Notes: a model not told the origin generated them from the letters alone. DNA of 64,000 nt from JANQPA01 sp964548175 (GCA_964548175.1 CAZJQS010000014.1:34259-98258); one strand, 5' to 3'; positions 50,209 to 60,249 are shown, counted from the first letter of the stretch. Numbers and translations are program-made.

Positions 50209-50994
50209 ATGAAAAACACTAGATTGAGCTTTCTGCTGGGCCTTCTTGTAGCGCTGGGCTTAACATCCTGCAATAACGATAACAATAACGTTTCGCAGGA
50301 GCTTACCGGAGAGGTGACCATTACCTTCAAGGCCGACTTCAAAAACGAGCCCTTGTTGATGTATGACGACACCTACGATTACGAAGCAGGTATGGATTTG
50401 CGATTTCAATTGTTCCAGTTTTACATCTCTCACCTGAAACTGATCCGCAACATGGCCGACACCATCAGCGGCGGAGAAGAACTGATCGATATTGCTTTGG
50501 TGAGCTTTAAAGACATTACCTCTCAGCAACTGGCTGATGAAGGCATTTCTTTTACCATCCAGGACGTGCCCGCAGGAAGCTATAAGGGGCTGAAAATGGG
50601 ATTAGGGGTTTCTGACGATTTTAATATGACCCAACCGGGAGACTACGCTGCCGGCCATCCCCTGAGCGACAATTACTGGACTGCTGCAACGGGCTATATT
50701 TTTAGTAAAATTGAAGGTAATGCCGACCTGAACGGGGACGGTGATTTTACCGAAAAATTGACCTTCCATACCGGGGCCAGTGAATTACACAAGGAAAAGG
50801 TATTCATCGAAGATTTTCAGTTGGGACAGTCCACGCCGCTCCAATTTGAATTTAATGTGGATCTTTACAAGGTGCTGGCCAGAAGTTCCAATGACTTTCT
50901 GGATTTTCGCCAGATCACTCAGGACCATACCAATAATATGGAAGTAGCCGGTTATATTTTTGAAAATCTGGCAAATGCACTAAGCATGGAATAG
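50209..50994 (+). CDS. MbnP-family lipoprotein with a single Trp
   Basis: A 261-residue lipoprotein (signal ending LTSC, Cys21) with the MbnP core: RFQLFQFYISHLKLIRN, VPAGSYKGLKMGLGVSDDFN, AGHPLSDNYWTAATGYIFSKIEG and FTEKLTFHTGASELHKEKVF. Trp157 in YWTA is the only Trp in the protein and corresponds to the position where MbnP motifs normally carry it, so it may be the target for oxidation to kynurenine by a dihaem enzyme. The location is the periplasm or outer membrane. The two dihaem genes directly downstream support this pairing. Confidence 0.9.
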   Translation: MKNTRLSFLLGLLVALGLTSCNNDNNNVSQELTGEVTITFKADFKNEPLLMYDDTYDYEAGMDLRFQLFQFYISHLKLIRNMADTISGGEELIDIALVSFKDITSQQLADEGISFTIQDVPAGSYKGLKMGLGVSDDFNMTQPGDYAAGHPLSDNYWTAATGYIFSKIEGNADLNGDGDFTEKLTFHTGASELHKEKVFIEDFQLGQSTPLQFEFNVDLYKVLARSSNDFLDFRQITQDHTNNMEVAGYIFENLANALSME

Positions 50995-51030
50995 CGCCCG
51001 CAGTCGGCGGGGTGATGCAAACCGTAGTTA

Positions 51031-52101
51031 ATGAAAAAAAATACAATCATTTTTCTTTTTCTTCTGGGGGGGCTTTTTTTCTGTTTAAAGGAAGAGGTAA
51101 AGATGGTTGTTTTTTCAGAAAAATCGCCCCGGCCTTATCATCTGAAAAATCCGGCATTGTTCTTTAAAATGACGTATCCGGAGGATAATTCGCTCACGCA
51201 GGAAGGAGTCGAACTAGGCAGGTATTTGTTTTATGATCCAATACTGTCTTTAGATTCTACGATCTCTTGTTCCAGTTGTCACCTGCAAGCGCTGGCTTTT
51301 ACCGATGGTAAATCTGTTAGTCAGGGAGTAAAACGAAGAAAGGGAAAGCGATCGGCGCCTTCATTGGTCAATATAGGCTACCATTACAAAGGCCTGTTTT
51401 GGGACAGCCGATCCCCATCCCTGGAAGAGCAGGCCTTGCATCCGGTGGAAGACTCCCTGGAAATGGGGAATGATTGGGAATTCGTCATTAAGCGGTTGAA
51501 AGCACATCCGGCTTATCCGGAAAGGTTTAAAAATGCATTCGGCATAAAAAAAGAAGCCATTCAAAAGGAAGATGTGGCCAAGGCCTTGAGTCAGTTTCAG
51601 AGAAGCCTGGTTAGCGCAGACGCCAAATACGACCGGATGCTGAAAGGGGAGGCAACATTCACCCTGGAGGAACAGCGTGGAATGAGTATTTTCTTTGATT
51701 CTTCCGACACCTTGCCTTTCTCCGAATGCGGTCATTGCCATACCGATCCCTTATTTACACATCTAAAACTGGAAAACAACGGTATCGATCCACAGAATGG
51801 CGCGGTTTTTGACAAGGGAAAGGGTGAGTTAAGCGGACAATCATTTGACAATGGTCAGTTTAAAGTGCCGACCTTAAGGAACATTGCCCTGACAGCCCCC
51901 TATATGCATGACGGCCGCTTCCAGACGCTGGATGAGGTCGTGGATCACTATGCAGGCGGCGGCCATCCCGGTCCTAATGTCAGTCCGAACGTACGGCCCC
52001 TGAAATTGTCTGATCAGGACAAACAAGACCTGATCGCTTTTTTACATACATTGACAGACAGTACGGTGCTGCAGCGGAAAGAGTGGGGGAGCCCTTTTTG
52101 A
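51031..52101 (+). CDS. MauG/MbnH-like dihaem cytochrome c peroxidase, first copy
   Basis: A 356-residue exported dihaem protein. Haem motifs are CSSCH at residues 80-84 and CGHCH at 233-237. Family markers: ELGRYLFYDPILSLD, ALAFTDGKSVSQGVKRRKGKRSAP, FWDSRSPSLEEQALHPVED and APYMHDGRFQTLDEVVDHYAGGGH. MauG/MbnH enzymes use a high-valent dihaem state to modify protein side chains; true cytochrome c peroxidases reduce peroxide. The neighbouring MbnP genes favour the MbnH role. The N-terminus is a hydrophobic signal without a clear lipobox. Confidence 0.9.
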   Translation: MKKNTIIFLFLLGGLFFCLKEEVKMVVFSEKSPRPYHLKNPALFFKMTYPEDNSLTQEGVELGRYLFYDPILSLDSTISCSSCHLQALAFTDGKSVSQGVKRRKGKRSAPSLVNIGYHYKGLFWDSRSPSLEEQALHPVEDSLEMGNDWEFVIKRLKAHPAYPERFKNAFGIKKEAIQKEDVAKALSQFQRSLVSADAKYDRMLKGEATFTLEEQRGMSIFFDSSDTLPFSECGHCHTDPLFTHLKLENNGIDPQNGAVFDKGKGELSGQSFDNGQFKVPTLRNIALTAPYMHDGRFQTLDEVVDHYAGGGHPGPNVSPNVRPLKLSDQDKQDLIAFLHTLTDSTVLQRKEWGSPF

Positions 52102-52182
52102 TATTTTGTATTTCGTTTATTTTTTATTCTGAATTTTAGATGGTCTGCGGCTTCTGAAGTTGGTAACCAAAAAAACGGTTAA

Positions 52183-53298
52183 ATGCGAAAAATATTCATT
52201 TTACTAGTCATCATTGCTTTTGTTATCGCCTGCGGTAAGGACAACCCGGTCAGTGGTTGTGAGGATTGTTTTGAAGAAGACCGGATAATGGCCGAGTATG
52301 CTCCAAAGCCCTATGATCTGCAGATACCTGAATGGATGCCGGAGCCCTTTATTCCTTCAGATAACCCTTTGACGGTAGACGGAGTGGAGCTGGGAAGGCA
52401 CTTGTTTTTTGATCCCATTCTTTCGGTGGACAGTTCGTTGTCTTGTGCATCATGTCATGATCCGAAGCTGGCGTTCACGGATGGTCAGGCGGTCAGTAAG
52501 GGCGTTCTGGGAATAGCCGGAAAGCGTTCGTCCATGTCTTTGGTAAACCTGGCTTTTAACACTAACGGATTCTTCTGGGATGGTCGGGTGCAAAGCCTAG
52601 AGGAGCAAGCCATTATTCCCGTAGAGGATCATATTGAGATGAACGATACCTGGCCCAATGTGGAAAGAAAATTGAGGCAGCATTCTGATTATCCGGCGAT
52701 GTTCCGCAAGGCCTTCGGTATAGGGAAAAAGGCAGAGATCACCAAAGATCTGGCAGTCAAGGCCATAGCACAGTTCGAACGGACCCTCATTAGCGCGGAT
52801 TCCAGGTATGACCGGGTAATCTGGCTGAACGACGGCTGGCCCACTGATGCAGAAAGAAGGGGACAGGAGCTGTTCTTTTTTGAAGAATTGCCGCAAAGTG
52901 AGGAGCATCCCGGCTGTTCTCATTGTCATTTTGCACCGAATTTCACCGACAACAATTACAAGAACAACGGGTTGGATGACGTTGAAGACCTGAATGATTT
53001 TGAGGACCTGGGAAGAGGGGTCGTGGTTAAAAACATTTATGAAAACGGAAAATTTAGAGTCCCTTCCCTCAGAAATATTGAACTAACGGCCCCTTACATG
53101 CACGACGGTCGTTTCCAGACGCTTGAGGAGGTGCTCGACCATTACAGCAGCGGCGGCCATGGCGTGATCAATGAGGATCCAAATATTCAACCTTTTACTT
53201 TGACAGAGCGGCAAAAACAAGATCTGATCGCTTTTATGAAGATGCTGACGGATACTTCTTTTGTGAATAATCCCGGATTTCAATCGCCGTTCAAGTAA
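52183..53298 (+). CDS. MauG/MbnH-like dihaem cytochrome c peroxidase, second copy
   Basis: A 371-residue lipoprotein (signal with Cys17, FVIAC) with haem motifs CASCH at residues 88-92 and CSHCH at 245-249. It shares with its neighbour ELGRHLFFDPILSVD, LAFTDGQAVSKGV, the GFFWDGRVQSLEEQA region and APYMHDGRFQTLEEVLDHYSSGGH, so the two arose by duplication. An extra acidic insertion near residues 265-285 (DDVEDLNDFEDLG) is not in the first copy. It is the last gene before a strong terminator. Confidence 0.9.
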   Translation: MRKIFILLVIIAFVIACGKDNPVSGCEDCFEEDRIMAEYAPKPYDLQIPEWMPEPFIPSDNPLTVDGVELGRHLFFDPILSVDSSLSCASCHDPKLAFTDGQAVSKGVLGIAGKRSSMSLVNLAFNTNGFFWDGRVQSLEEQAIIPVEDHIEMNDTWPNVERKLRQHSDYPAMFRKAFGIGKKAEITKDLAVKAIAQFERTLISADSRYDRVIWLNDGWPTDAERRGQELFFFEELPQSEEHPGCSHCHFAPNFTDNNYKNNGLDDVEDLNDFEDLGRGVVVKNIYENGKFRVPSLRNIELTAPYMHDGRFQTLEEVLDHYSSGGHGVINEDPNIQPFTLTERQKQDLIAFMKMLTDTSFVNNPGFQSPFK

Positions 53299-53399
53299 AT
53301 AAGAATACTTTTTTCCGCTTTATCATTTTTTTTCGGGAAAAAAATAAAAAATAATTTCTCTTTTTTTTCACAAAAAAAAAGATTGAGGCTTCTAAAATT

Positions 53400-53439
53400 A
53401 AAGGGTTTTTGTGATTTTTTTTCACAAAAACCCTTTTTT
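53400..53439 (+). terminator. Terminator of the mbnP/mbnH-like operon
   Basis: AAAGGGTTTTTGTGA at 53400-53414 pairs with TCACAAAAACCCTTT at 53422-53436, followed by T residues. It begins about 100 nt after the last stop codon. Confidence 0.8.
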
Positions 53440-53527
53440 GTCCTTGTACGCCCTTTAGAAAATTAAGATGTTTGTAATGTCAAACGAAGTAATCGATTAA
53501 AGAATCGGTTAAAAAGTTGGATATGTA

Positions 53528-53988
53528 CATGGGATTCTTTGTTTGCAATGGCAAGTCAATTCAATTTTCGGGGTTGACTTGCTGTATGCAAATTTTCTTA
53601 AAAAGATTTAACCACCTTTACAGGTGTAAAAATATACTCAGCTTCGGCTGAATTTTTGTTCGCAGATGTTCATGGGATTATAACTATTAACGATAAGTCG
53701 TATCATACAAATGATGCGACTTATTTTTTTTAGTTAAATTTTTGCCAAAGTAAAAAAATTTTTCGGCTCCCGTATCGTTATAGTATTGAATTTGTGAGAA
53801 AGAGGTGTTAAATTATTATTAACAGGGTGCCGGAATGAACACTTTCCTGCTTCAGAGTTGTTTAAGTAATAAAAATTATTGCTATAGCAGAAAGATTTAC
53901 CATTCAGTTTTCAATTGAGAAGAGTATTCATGGGATTATAATTTGTTAGTAGTTAGGTCGTATCACCTTGTGGTACGACTTTTTTTTT
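53528..53988 (+). promoter_or_regulatory. Leader with three CATGGGATT-plus-hairpin units
   Basis: CATGGGATT occurs at 53528-53536, 53671-53679 and 53929-53937; the last two are part of an identical 15-base block, TTCATGGGATTATAA (53669 and 53927). Each is followed within 15-25 nt by a hairpin: GCAAGTCAA/TTGACTTGC (53551-53582), ATAAGTCGTATCAT/ATGATGCGACTTAT (53693-53724) and GTCGTATCAC/GTGGTACGAC (53957-53979). The second and third have related stems and run into 8-9 T, like terminators. A UUCG hairpin, CAGCttcgGCTG, lies at about 53639-53650. They precede the SprB-repeat gene and could be stacked attenuators. There is no ORF of note in 53299-54179. Confidence 0.6.
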
Positions 53989-54179
53989 GCACCTATCTTT
54001 TTTTTTGTTATCTTTCGGTCAGATTTTACAGCTTACACAATTTATTACCCACCGATATTTCAAGTCCATCTACCCCTTCCAAGGTAGTTCAGGCGATGTA
54101 CTGGACTAACCGGAAGTCTTTTTCCCATACAAATAAGCTAATTGGTCATTAGAATTAAATACTAACAAATTATTCTTCC

Positions 54180-57100
54180 ATGAAAACAATTGAATATGGT
54201 TGTTCTCTTTCTGTTCCGGGGAAGGGGCAGAAAGGAGTGAATGCTTTACTGAAAAAGATATTGCTTTTCTTTATGCTGGGCGTCTCACCGGTCTGGCTCA
54301 ATGCTCAGTTTTCCATTTCTTTTGGGGTTACCGAGCCCACCTGCCACGGAGGAAGTGACGGATTTATCACGGCTAACGTCATTGGCGGGAAGAGTCCTTA
54401 CACTTTTGCCTGGAATACCGGACAAACCACGCAGACGATTAGCGGAGTTTCAGCCGGAAATTACTCGGTTACGGTTACGGATGCCGACGGCAAATCCCGT
54501 TCAGGCTCCGTGGAGGTTGTGGAGCCGCCACGGCTTAGAGGAACCTTCACATTTAGCCAGTGCAATTACCCCACGGTCATCACAGCTGTCGGACAAGGAG
54601 GCTGGTCACCTTACACGTATCGTTGGGACAATGGGACCCTGGGCGACACCATTCAGGTCACTCAACCAGGAAAATACTGTGTCACCATAATAGATGCCAA
54701 CAACTGCGCCCGCGTGGAATGCGTGATCGTGGAACTGAACGGCCTGGATGTATCAGTCAATATGGATATGATCTCTTGTCCGGGAGAAGAAGATGGAGAG
54801 CTTAAAGTTTCCGTGACGGGAGGAACACCTCCTTTTTCCTATGAGTGGAGCAACGGCGCCACTACGCCCGTCATTTCAAATTTGGCTCCGGGGACTTACA
54901 CGGTCACGGTCACCGATAACACCGGCTGCTCGGCTACTGCGAGCGGTATTGTTAAAGATAAGCCTCCGATCAAAATAGATATGGAGATGGGAGACCCGGT
55001 TTGCACCGGCGATGAAAACGGTTTCATTGAGCTTTCGGTATCCGGGGGAACTGCACCCTACACTTACGAGTGGAACACCGGAGCGACTACTTCTGCCCTG
55101 GATGGGCTGGGCACCGGGGAATACAGCGTAACGGTAACCGATGCCAACGGTTGTACCGCAGAAAAATCGGTAGTGCTCTTTCCGCTTTCTTCACTGGTGA
55201 TTCTCGCAAAGGCAGAGGACGAAACCTGCCCCGGTGAAAATGACGGCATCCTGATGGCTCAGGGTGCCGCCGGAGAAGCGCCTTATACCTATGAGTGGAG
55301 TAACGGCGCCGTTTCTTCTACCGTAACCGGCGTGGCGCCCGGAGAATATACCGTCACAGTGACGGATGCCGTAGGCTGCGTCAAGGAAGCCACCATCGTC
55401 GTAGAACCTGCGCCTGATTTTGAGGCGGAACTCGATGTGACGCCCATCAGCGTTTGCGAGGGGGCCGACGGAATGATCGAGGTGCTGGTTACTCCCGATA
55501 CGGCAACGGTAAGCTATGCGTGGAACACCGGGGATGAAACGTCCAAGATCACAGATCTTGGACCAGGCGAATACAGTGTGACGGTTACCAATATTAACGG
55601 ATGTGTGATCGAGTTATCTACGGTTTTGAAAGCTCCGCCATCGCTGGAAGTGAACATCAGCGCCAACCAGCTGGTCTGCCCGGGAGAAGCTTCCGGACAA
55701 GCCATGGCCAGTGTCATTGGCGGGACCGCTCCTTATACCTACGAATGGAATACGGGCGCCAGTACTCAGGCTATTTTTAACCTGCCGGCGGGTCTTTATT
55801 CCGTCACGGTTACAGACGCCAATGAGTGCTCTGCTGTTGATAGCGTGACCATAGAAGAGTCAGATGAGATACTGGCCATGATAGAATCTACAATGACTTC
55901 CTGCGAGCCGGAAGGAAGTGGTTCGGCCACCGTCATCGTAGATGGGGGCGTGCCGCCCTATAGCTACATGTGGAGCAATGGGGGCACTACTGCAACCATC
56001 ACCGGTTTGACACCAGGGGAATACAGCGTTACGGTTAAAGATGCTATTAAATGTATGGTCGTATTAAACACCACCATTGAAGGCGGAGATATAGGCGTAA
56101 ACCTAACAGGGGTCAACCTCGATTGCTTCGGCGAATCGAACGGTTCGGCCACAGCAGAGGGCGTAGACGGTATGGAACCTTATACTTACTTATGGAATAC
56201 AGGACAGACGACGCCCTCTATCGATGGTTTGTCAGCCGGGGAATACAGCGTCACGGTCACCGATGCCAAAGGATGTGAAGCAGCAGATACCATAACCATT
56301 ACCCAGCCGGATACCTTTAAAGTCGTCGTCAATGAGTTGATAAACGTCGATTGTTTTGGCGATTCAACAGGTGCAGTAACCGTCATGGCAATGGGGGGAA
56401 CAGGCCCTTATACTTTCGAATGGCAGGATGGCGAAACCGGCGGCATGATCCCGGATGTCGAAGACCTGTGTATTGGGCTGGATGACTGTGAAGTGGGCGT
56501 CGCCTGGGATGGATGCACCGGATTTAAGGTATGCCTTGGAAAGTTCGATATTTCCAATATTGTCATCGATATGGGACCTACGGGTTTCCAGGGCCTGGAT
56601 ATGAACGATCCGGATGTGCGCTTTCAATTGAGCACCCAAACTTTTGAATATCAAGCACCTGAGGGAGAAATTATTAATGGATTTTGGATCAAAGGACCTA
56701 ATTTTTGCGGAACATGTACCGACGCCCTGGCCAATAATGGTTGTGTCGATTGCGAAGGAGAAGCTTGTCCTGAAGGAGAAGGTGGAGGCGTTTATTATAA
56801 AAACCCCAACACTCCCTGTTTAGGCCCAGGTGAATTAATTGAAAACATGAACACCCGCGATAGTCTTGCGGCAGGGCTCTATAAAGTAGTGGTCGCTGAC
56901 GCCAACGGCTGTATGGCAATGGTCGAGGTCGAGATCGGCCAACCGGATGCTATCGAGTTGTCTTTAGAAAAAACCGATCTGGACTGTGCCGGAGATGGCA
57001 CCGGCACCATTTCTGCTTTCGTTATTGGAGGCGTTAAACCCATTACTTTCAATTGGAGTAATGGAGCCGACACCAGTGAACTGTCAAATCTGCAGGCCGG

Positions 57101-60023
57101 CGTTTATACCGTAACTGTCACGGACGCCAATAACTGTACGGCTGTGGATAGTGTAGAAATCCTGGAACCGGATACGCTGACTATTTCCATCACCAATATC
57201 AGAAATGCCTGCGAAGACATAAACAATGGAGAGCTGGTGGTTATTGCAGAAGGAGGAACAGCGCCATACAGCTACCTGTGGAACAATGAATCCACCAACG
57301 ATACCATCATGAAGCTGGCGCCGGGAGAATATACCGTAACCGTCACGGATGCAAACGGTTGTTTTGCCACCATAAGCACCACCGTAGAAGCCTATCCTGG
57401 TCTGGAATGTAGCATTACCATTTTACAAAACGAGACTACACCCGGCGCGGCAGATGGCGTTGCAAGGGTCGATGTGATCGGTGGAGCGGAGCCTTTTGAA
57501 TATCTGTGGAACAACGGCATGACGACCCAGGAGGCTTCCGGCCTGAGCGGCGGAGATTACTCCGTAACCGTTACGGACGCGAATGGCTGTACGACAAGCT
57601 GCGAGATCAACCTGGTCATTTTAAGCGGACTGGGTAATTACGTTTGGGAAGACATTAACCGCAACGGGATACAGGATGAGGATGAGCCTGGTGTGCCGGG
57701 GGTTCCGGTAAAGTTAAAAGATGAGCAAGGCAACGTCATTGCCAGAGACACCACCGATGAAAATGGGTTTTATGGATTTCTGGATCTGCTGCCGCTTACT
57801 TATTCGGTGATGTTCAGCATCGATAGCGTGAATTATAATTACACCATTATTGATGAAGGTTCCAATGATTCCATTGACAGCGATGTGAATTTTGACAATA
57901 TGCAAATGACCCCATTGGTCAGTTTGCAAGCCGGAGAGATCAACAATACCCTGGATGCAGGGATATACCGCAGGGCGGCCATCGGAGCTGATCCTTGTGA
58001 ATGCCTGAACAACTCTACACAAGACGGCAACGGCCAGTTCTCGGAAAGAATAACCGTGCGCTCCTATCCCGGAGAAACCTGGATAGTAGTGGATCTGGCC
58101 GGCCTGTACAAGCCGGATAGCCCGGAGCCTCCTGCAGCACCCATTCCTATAGAAATAGGCACCGAATTGACCGAGGTGGAGCCGGGACTGTATGAATTAC
58201 CGGCCCGTCTGGTGGATGGAGAGGTTTACTTAGCCCTCACGACCGGGGATATCGGCATAGACACCATCTTTACCTCAAATGTTTGTTTCTATCCAAGATT
58301 GAATATGGAAGAGGTGCCCGGCGACAGCATCTGCATCATCGCTGATCCACTGGAATTGTCCAGTAATCCGTCCGTTCCCGGCGAGGTAAAATACTACCTG
58401 AATGGAGAAGAAATTACGGAGATCGATCCATCGGTTCTGGAAGCAGGCGAATATGAGTTTATTGCAGAGTTGCTTCCTTTTAACCCGGATGAATGTTTTG
58501 CGCGCATTGTCAAACAGATTACCGTTCACAGTGAGTGTCTGGCCATGATCGGGGATACGGTATGGCTGGATCAAAACCGGAACGGATTGCAGGACATTAA
58601 TGAAGTAGGCATCGGCGGTGTGCAGGTCATTGCTCAGCAAGTAGGGGAGTTGTCCGATTCTTTGGACGGCCTTTTCCGGGATACCATGTTTACCGATCCA
58701 AATGGTAAGTATTTGTTCACTGTTCCTCCGGGGGTCTACAAATTGACCTTTGGCCAGCCGGCTGGTTTGACGCCTACTATTGCGAATGCCGGGGATGACA
58801 GCCGGGATAGCGATATAGACCCGTCGACCCTGATGACAGGTTTGTACACGGTGAATGTCGGGGATGTAAATCTGACCATTGATGCCGGCTTCTATGATTT
58901 TTGTGTCAACGTTACCGATCCGGGGATGATCGGCTATGATCAGATGCTTTGCGGGCCGGGGCAGGATCCTGATCCGATCATCGAGATAAAGCCGCCTGCC
59001 GGGGGAGAAGGAGAGTTGGAATATCTGTGGATGATGAGCACCATATCGCCTGTTTTTAACGAGCAGGATTGGATCGCCATTCCGAATTCCAATACGCCGA
59101 ATTACGATCCGGGGCCGGTCTATCAGACGACCTACTTTACCCGTTGCGTTCGCAGGGAGGGCTGTGCGTTCTATCTTGAGCCCATGCCTGTTGAGATCAA
59201 AGTCAACCAGGATAACAAGATCGACATCGTGCCTCCCGAATTGATCTGCGTGGATGAGGTAGTCACCTTCACAGCGGAAACTTCCGCTTCCGCTTCGAGT
59301 ATCAGCTGGGAATTCGACGGCCCCGTAACGGTGATCGATGACAACGGGAAAACAGCCACCGTGAAATACAATGACTTCGGGCGTTTTGAGGTGCGTGTTT
59401 ATGCGAACAGAAACGGCTGCCCTATTTCCAATAAACGGACTGTTCAGGTATATAACAACCCCGCATTTTGCGGATCGGAGCTCAATGTCGACCTGGCCGT
59501 GGAGAACGACAAAGAGGTCTTGATCGAATGGTCGGTCGCTGACGACGGCACACAGTACGTTTTTGATGTGGAAAGGTCAGACGACGGGCATCGCTTCGAG
59601 ACTATTGCCAGAGTGAAAGATCCCGTCGCGGTCTTTAACGATTACAGGCATTACGAATATATGGATGTAGAAGCCAAAAAAGGCCGGAATTATTATCAGA
59701 TCAAGATGTATGAAGAAAGCCTTGGCGACCTTGCCTTTACTTCCCGGATGAAAGAGATCATCCTGTACGGAGAGTCTAAGTTACTGCTGGTCTATCCTAA
59801 CCCGGTCATCAACGACCTGACGATTGAGGTCTTCGAGAGCCTCGGCGAACCGATCACTGTAGAGTTATTCACCATTAACGGCGTATTGCTGCAGCAACAT
59901 GATCTGGATCCCGACACTCAAGGCCTGGAACTGAATATGGATAATTATCCGATGGGTACTTACTTTTTGAAAGTTCAGTTCGGTAAGACTTTGGTGAAGC
60001 GGTTTAAGTTGGTAAGGTACTAG
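54180..60023 (+). CDS. SprB-repeat T9SS type A surface protein, 1947 aa
   Basis: A signal peptide is cleaved after about residue 42 (VWLNA). Then come thirteen SprB-type repeats (residues about 45-1145), each with a Cys near its start, (P)YTYEWNTGxTT and GEYSVTVTDANGC. The tenth repeat is interrupted by a Cys-rich insert of about 140 residues. Two SdrD-B-like domains follow (LGNYVWEDINRNGIQDEDEPG; IGDTVWLDQNRNGLQDINE), then a PKD/Ig-like part and a C-terminal type A sorting domain (LLLVYPNPVINDLTIEVF ... MGTYFLKV). SprB in Flavobacterium is the motile adhesin of gliding; these repeats also occur in many non-motile adhesins. The start at 54180 has TAACAAAT upstream, as in the other large gene. 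Confidence 0.9.
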   Translation: MKTIEYGCSLSVPGKGQKGVNALLKKILLFFMLGVSPVWLNAQFSISFGVTEPTCHGGSDGFITANVIGGKSPYTFAWNTGQTTQTISGVSAGNYSVTVTDADGKSRSGSVEVVEPPRLRGTFTFSQCNYPTVITAVGQGGWSPYTYRWDNGTLGDTIQVTQPGKYCVTIIDANNCARVECVIVELNGLDVSVNMDMISCPGEEDGELKVSVTGGTPPFSYEWSNGATTPVISNLAPGTYTVTVTDNTGCSATASGIVKDKPPIKIDMEMGDPVCTGDENGFIELSVSGGTAPYTYEWNTGATTSALDGLGTGEYSVTVTDANGCTAEKSVVLFPLSSLVILAKAEDETCPGENDGILMAQGAAGEAPYTYEWSNGAVSSTVTGVAPGEYTVTVTDAVGCVKEATIVVEPAPDFEAELDVTPISVCEGADGMIEVLVTPDTATVSYAWNTGDETSKITDLGPGEYSVTVTNINGCVIELSTVLKAPPSLEVNISANQLVCPGEASGQAMASVIGGTAPYTYEWNTGASTQAIFNLPAGLYSVTVTDANECSAVDSVTIEESDEILAMIESTMTSCEPEGSGSATVIVDGGVPPYSYMWSNGGTTATITGLTPGEYSVTVKDAIKCMVVLNTTIEGGDIGVNLTGVNLDCFGESNGSATAEGVDGMEPYTYLWNTGQTTPSIDGLSAGEYSVTVTDAKGCEAADTITITQPDTFKVVVNELINVDCFGDSTGAVTVMAMGGTGPYTFEWQDGETGGMIPDVEDLCIGLDDCEVGVAWDGCTGFKVCLGKFDISNIVIDMGPTGFQGLDMNDPDVRFQLSTQTFEYQAPEGEIINGFWIKGPNFCGTCTDALANNGCVDCEGEACPEGEGGGVYYKNPNTPCLGPGELIENMNTRDSLAAGLYKVVVADANGCMAMVEVEIGQPDAIELSLEKTDLDCAGDGTGTISAFVIGGVKPITFNWSNGADTSELSNLQAGVYTVTVTDANNCTAVDSVEILEPDTLTISITNIRNACEDINNGELVVIAEGGTAPYSYLWNNESTNDTIMKLAPGEYTVTVTDANGCFATISTTVEAYPGLECSITILQNETTPGAADGVARVDVIGGAEPFEYLWNNGMTTQEASGLSGGDYSVTVTDANGCTTSCEINLVILSGLGNYVWEDINRNGIQDEDEPGVPGVPVKLKDEQGNVIARDTTDENGFYGFLDLLPLTYSVMFSIDSVNYNYTIIDEGSNDSIDSDVNFDNMQMTPLVSLQAGEINNTLDAGIYRRAAIGADPCECLNNSTQDGNGQFSERITVRSYPGETWIVVDLAGLYKPDSPEPPAAPIPIEIGTELTEVEPGLYELPARLVDGEVYLALTTGDIGIDTIFTSNVCFYPRLNMEEVPGDSICIIADPLELSSNPSVPGEVKYYLNGEEITEIDPSVLEAGEYEFIAELLPFNPDECFARIVKQITVHSECLAMIGDTVWLDQNRNGLQDINEVGIGGVQVIAQQVGELSDSLDGLFRDTMFTDPNGKYLFTVPPGVYKLTFGQPAGLTPTIANAGDDSRDSDIDPSTLMTGLYTVNVGDVNLTIDAGFYDFCVNVTDPGMIGYDQMLCGPGQDPDPIIEIKPPAGGEGELEYLWMMSTISPVFNEQDWIAIPNSNTPNYDPGPVYQTTYFTRCVRREGCAFYLEPMPVEIKVNQDNKIDIVPPELICVDEVVTFTAETSASASSISWEFDGPVTVIDDNGKTATVKYNDFGRFEVRVYANRNGCPISNKRTVQVYNNPAFCGSELNVDLAVENDKEVLIEWSVADDGTQYVFDVERSDDGHRFETIARVKDPVAVFNDYRHYEYMDVEAKKGRNYYQIKMYEESLGDLAFTSRMKEIILYGESKLLLVYPNPVINDLTIEVFESLGEPITVELFTINGVLLQQHDLDPDTQGLELNMDNYPMGTYFLKVQFGKTLVKRFKLVRY
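54312..57618 (+). repeat. Array of 13 SprB-type repeats with one split repeat
   Basis: Each unit is about 72-80 residues. Repeats 2 and 6 are diverged and repeat 13 lacks the first Cys. Repeat 10 is split at about nt 56442-56862 by a segment with ten Cys (DDCEVGVAWDGCTGF; NFCGTCTDALANNGC; VDCEGEACPEG) that resumes in frame with AAGLYKVVVADANGC. Confidence 0.85.
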
Positions 60024-60090
60024 GGGAGGTAACTGCCTGCGGCAGTCAGGGAAAGCAGAGGGATATATTTTTTAGGAATAAAAAATCTTG

Positions 60091-60125
60091 AAAGCCGGTT
60101 CTTATTGAAGGACCGGCTTTCTTTT
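60091..60125 (+). terminator. Intrinsic terminator after the SprB-repeat gene
   Basis: AAAGCCGGT at 60091-60099 pairs with ACCGGCTTT at 60112-60120, followed by CTTTTTT. It is 67 nt after the stop codon. Confidence 0.8.
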
Positions 60126-60249
60126 TTACATTTAAAAGAAGTAGGGAATAACCGTTATTCAAACAATTTTCGGTGATCAAGTGTAAATATGTTGAATTTA
60201 GATGACTATTGTCATTCTTAACAAATATAGGTTTTTACATATTTACGTG

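Noticed and set aside
51031..53298. The two dihaem proteins as ordinary cytochrome c peroxidases only
   Set aside because: Not excluded, but the adjacent MbnP-family genes make the MbnH-like role more likely.
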